A stretch of DNA of 64,000 nucleotides from Calothrix sp. NIES-3974 (GTDB lineage Bacteria > Cyanobacteriota > Cyanobacteriia > Cyanobacteriales > Nostocaceae), in the NCBI RefSeq assembly GCF_002368395.1, contig NZ_AP018254.1, positions 1,922,001-1,986,000 of the forward strand, in the 5' to 3' direction. This document shows positions 63,346-64,000 of the stretch, piece by piece (positions within the stretch are counted from its first letter, which is position 1; the number at the start of each line of letters is the position of its first letter). The notes beneath the pieces were generated by a model. It was given only the letters and a program-made list of their open reading frames with translations, made no database searches and was not told the DNA's origin. The translations under genes and the position numbers were made by a program.

Positions 63346-64000
63346 TTAGTGGTAATTTACTATTGGGGGTTGTGCTGGAATTACGGTTGGCCAATCGGTG
63401 TGAATGGGGTGTTCTGTTTTTTTGGTATATTCGGATGCTGCTTGGTTGAAGGCTAGGGATGGTGGTTGGCTAGAGGCTATTTTTAACCATTCTTGGTATT
63501 TTTCGGCGGATTCGACGACGACATCGGCTTGCATTGTTGCAAAGTAGGTTCCACTGTACTGGGAATCCCGTAGGCGATATTTACCTTCCCGGATGGGGGT
63601 AAATTCAAAGTCGATGGTTTCTCCGGGGATGACATCCTGTTTGACGCGGAATGCGGGAATGTAAAAGCCGTGGATGACATCTTCGGAGGTGAGTTGGAGG
63701 TAAGCGCGTTGATTTACTGGTAAATGTAATTCTGTGCTGGTAATATTTTGTTCGGGATAGCGAAACACCCAAGCCCATTGCTTGGAATGAACTTCGATTT
63801 TGGGTGGGGGGGTACTTTCCTCTGGAAGGGATGCGGCATTTGCGGATGGCATACCCATTGACATGTGGAAGTGATGATCCATTGGTCCGCGAAGGGAAAT
63901 TTGGTCGTAGATTTGGTAGCTATAGATGGCAATCCAAATGACCAGGACGAAGGGTATGGCTGTCCAGACCACTTCTAGGGTGAGATTACCTTCAATGGGT
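63346..64000 (-). CDS. ctaC: Terminal oxidase subunit II without CuA site, ARTO type (N-terminus outside window)
   Basis: 218 residues are visible; the frame is open to the window edge (PIEGNLTLEVVWTAIPFVL is a normal CtaC stretch), so the start lies beyond 64000. It has one membrane helix (VLVIWIAIYSYQIYDQI) and a cupredoxin domain with HSKQWAWVFRYPEQ, DVIHGFYIPAFRVKQDVIPG and FTPIREGKYRLRD. Where CuA subunits have CSELCG, this one has DSQYSG (63550-63567), so both copper cysteines are absent. The cyanobacterial alternative oxidase (ARTO) has this feature and is thought to oxidise plastoquinol. First gene of ctaCDE. Confidence 0.9.
   Translation of the reverse strand, partial: PIEGNLTLEVVWTAIPFVLVIWIAIYSYQIYDQISLRGPMDHHFHMSMGMPSANAASLPEESTPPPKIEVHSKQWAWVFRYPEQNITSTELHLPVNQRAYLQLTSEDVIHGFYIPAFRVKQDVIPGETIDFEFTPIREGKYRLRDSQYSGTYFATMQADVVVESAEKYQEWLKIASSQPPSLAFNQAASEYTKKTEHPIHTDWPTVIPAQPPIVNYH

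Overview
This window looks like the chromosome of a filamentous, probably heterocyst-forming cyanobacterium of the Nostoc/Calothrix type. The evidence is the many GCGATCGC (HIP1) octamers, a D2 photosystem II gene, psb32, NDH-1 genes in the cyanobacterial order ndhA-ndhI-ndhG-ndhE, an SLH-domain outer-membrane porin, PatA-type response regulators, a HepC-like sugar transferase and an alternative (ARTO-type) terminal oxidase. Genus and species cannot be fixed from the sequence alone.

Layout. 1-3.5 kb (minus): a Pil/Hmp-type chemotaxis cluster, PatA-CheY-CheW-MCP, with the MCP cut by the window edge. 4.4-9.6 kb: tRNA-Leu(UAG) with its own terminator, alanine racemase, an HNH protein, a DHH phosphoesterase and SixA. 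9.8-15.5 kb: citrate synthase, ndhAIGE and NAD kinase. 15.8-25.3 kb: a C39-like protein, threonine synthase, cyanobacterial proteins of unknown function, an iron-uptake-type porin and an amidase/glucosaminidase. 25.7-29.4 kb: a sensor kinase, an orphan four-repeat CRISPR array and an IS4-family element next to it. 29.6-37.3 kb: folD, crtE, a divergent PAP2 protein, tatA, pth, a GDSL hydrolase, psb32 and a flavin monooxygenase. 37.5-47.5 kb: a HEAT protein and a second chemotaxis cluster (PatA-CheY-MCP-CheA, no CheW). 47.8-50.9 kb: an ABC ATPase, a UPF0367 protein and a stand-alone psbD. 51-58.4 kb: an exopolysaccharide locus in decay (Wzc-like protein with a late stop, intact HepC-like gene, then four broken genes). 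58.8-64 kb (minus): a GMC oxidoreductase and the ctaC-ctaD-ctaE oxidase, whose subunit II lacks the CuA cysteines.

The two chemotaxis clusters probably control type IV pilus motility or phototaxis. The second MCP carries a GAF domain with two cysteines at the positions used by DXCF-type cyanobacteriochromes, so it may sense light. The oxidase, NDH-1 and D2 genes serve respiration and photosynthesis; HepC and an ARTO oxidase in the same window fit heterocyst function, by inference only.

The window is also rich in small mobile or repetitive DNA: a MITE-like family ending in AGAGGATGTTT, a 90-bp dispersed repeat, many GAGACG...CGTCTC palindromes (one in frame inside cheA), TTTTGGA heptad tracts beside start codons, ATTACGAATTACG blocks, and a 176-bp hairpin-rich insertion with a 5-bp target duplication inside a glycosyltransferase pseudogene. 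The least ordinary items are the orphan CRISPR array with hairpin-bearing spacers cut off by an IS, the possible photoreceptor MCP, the CheA with a palindrome-encoded linker, and the hairpin insertion.
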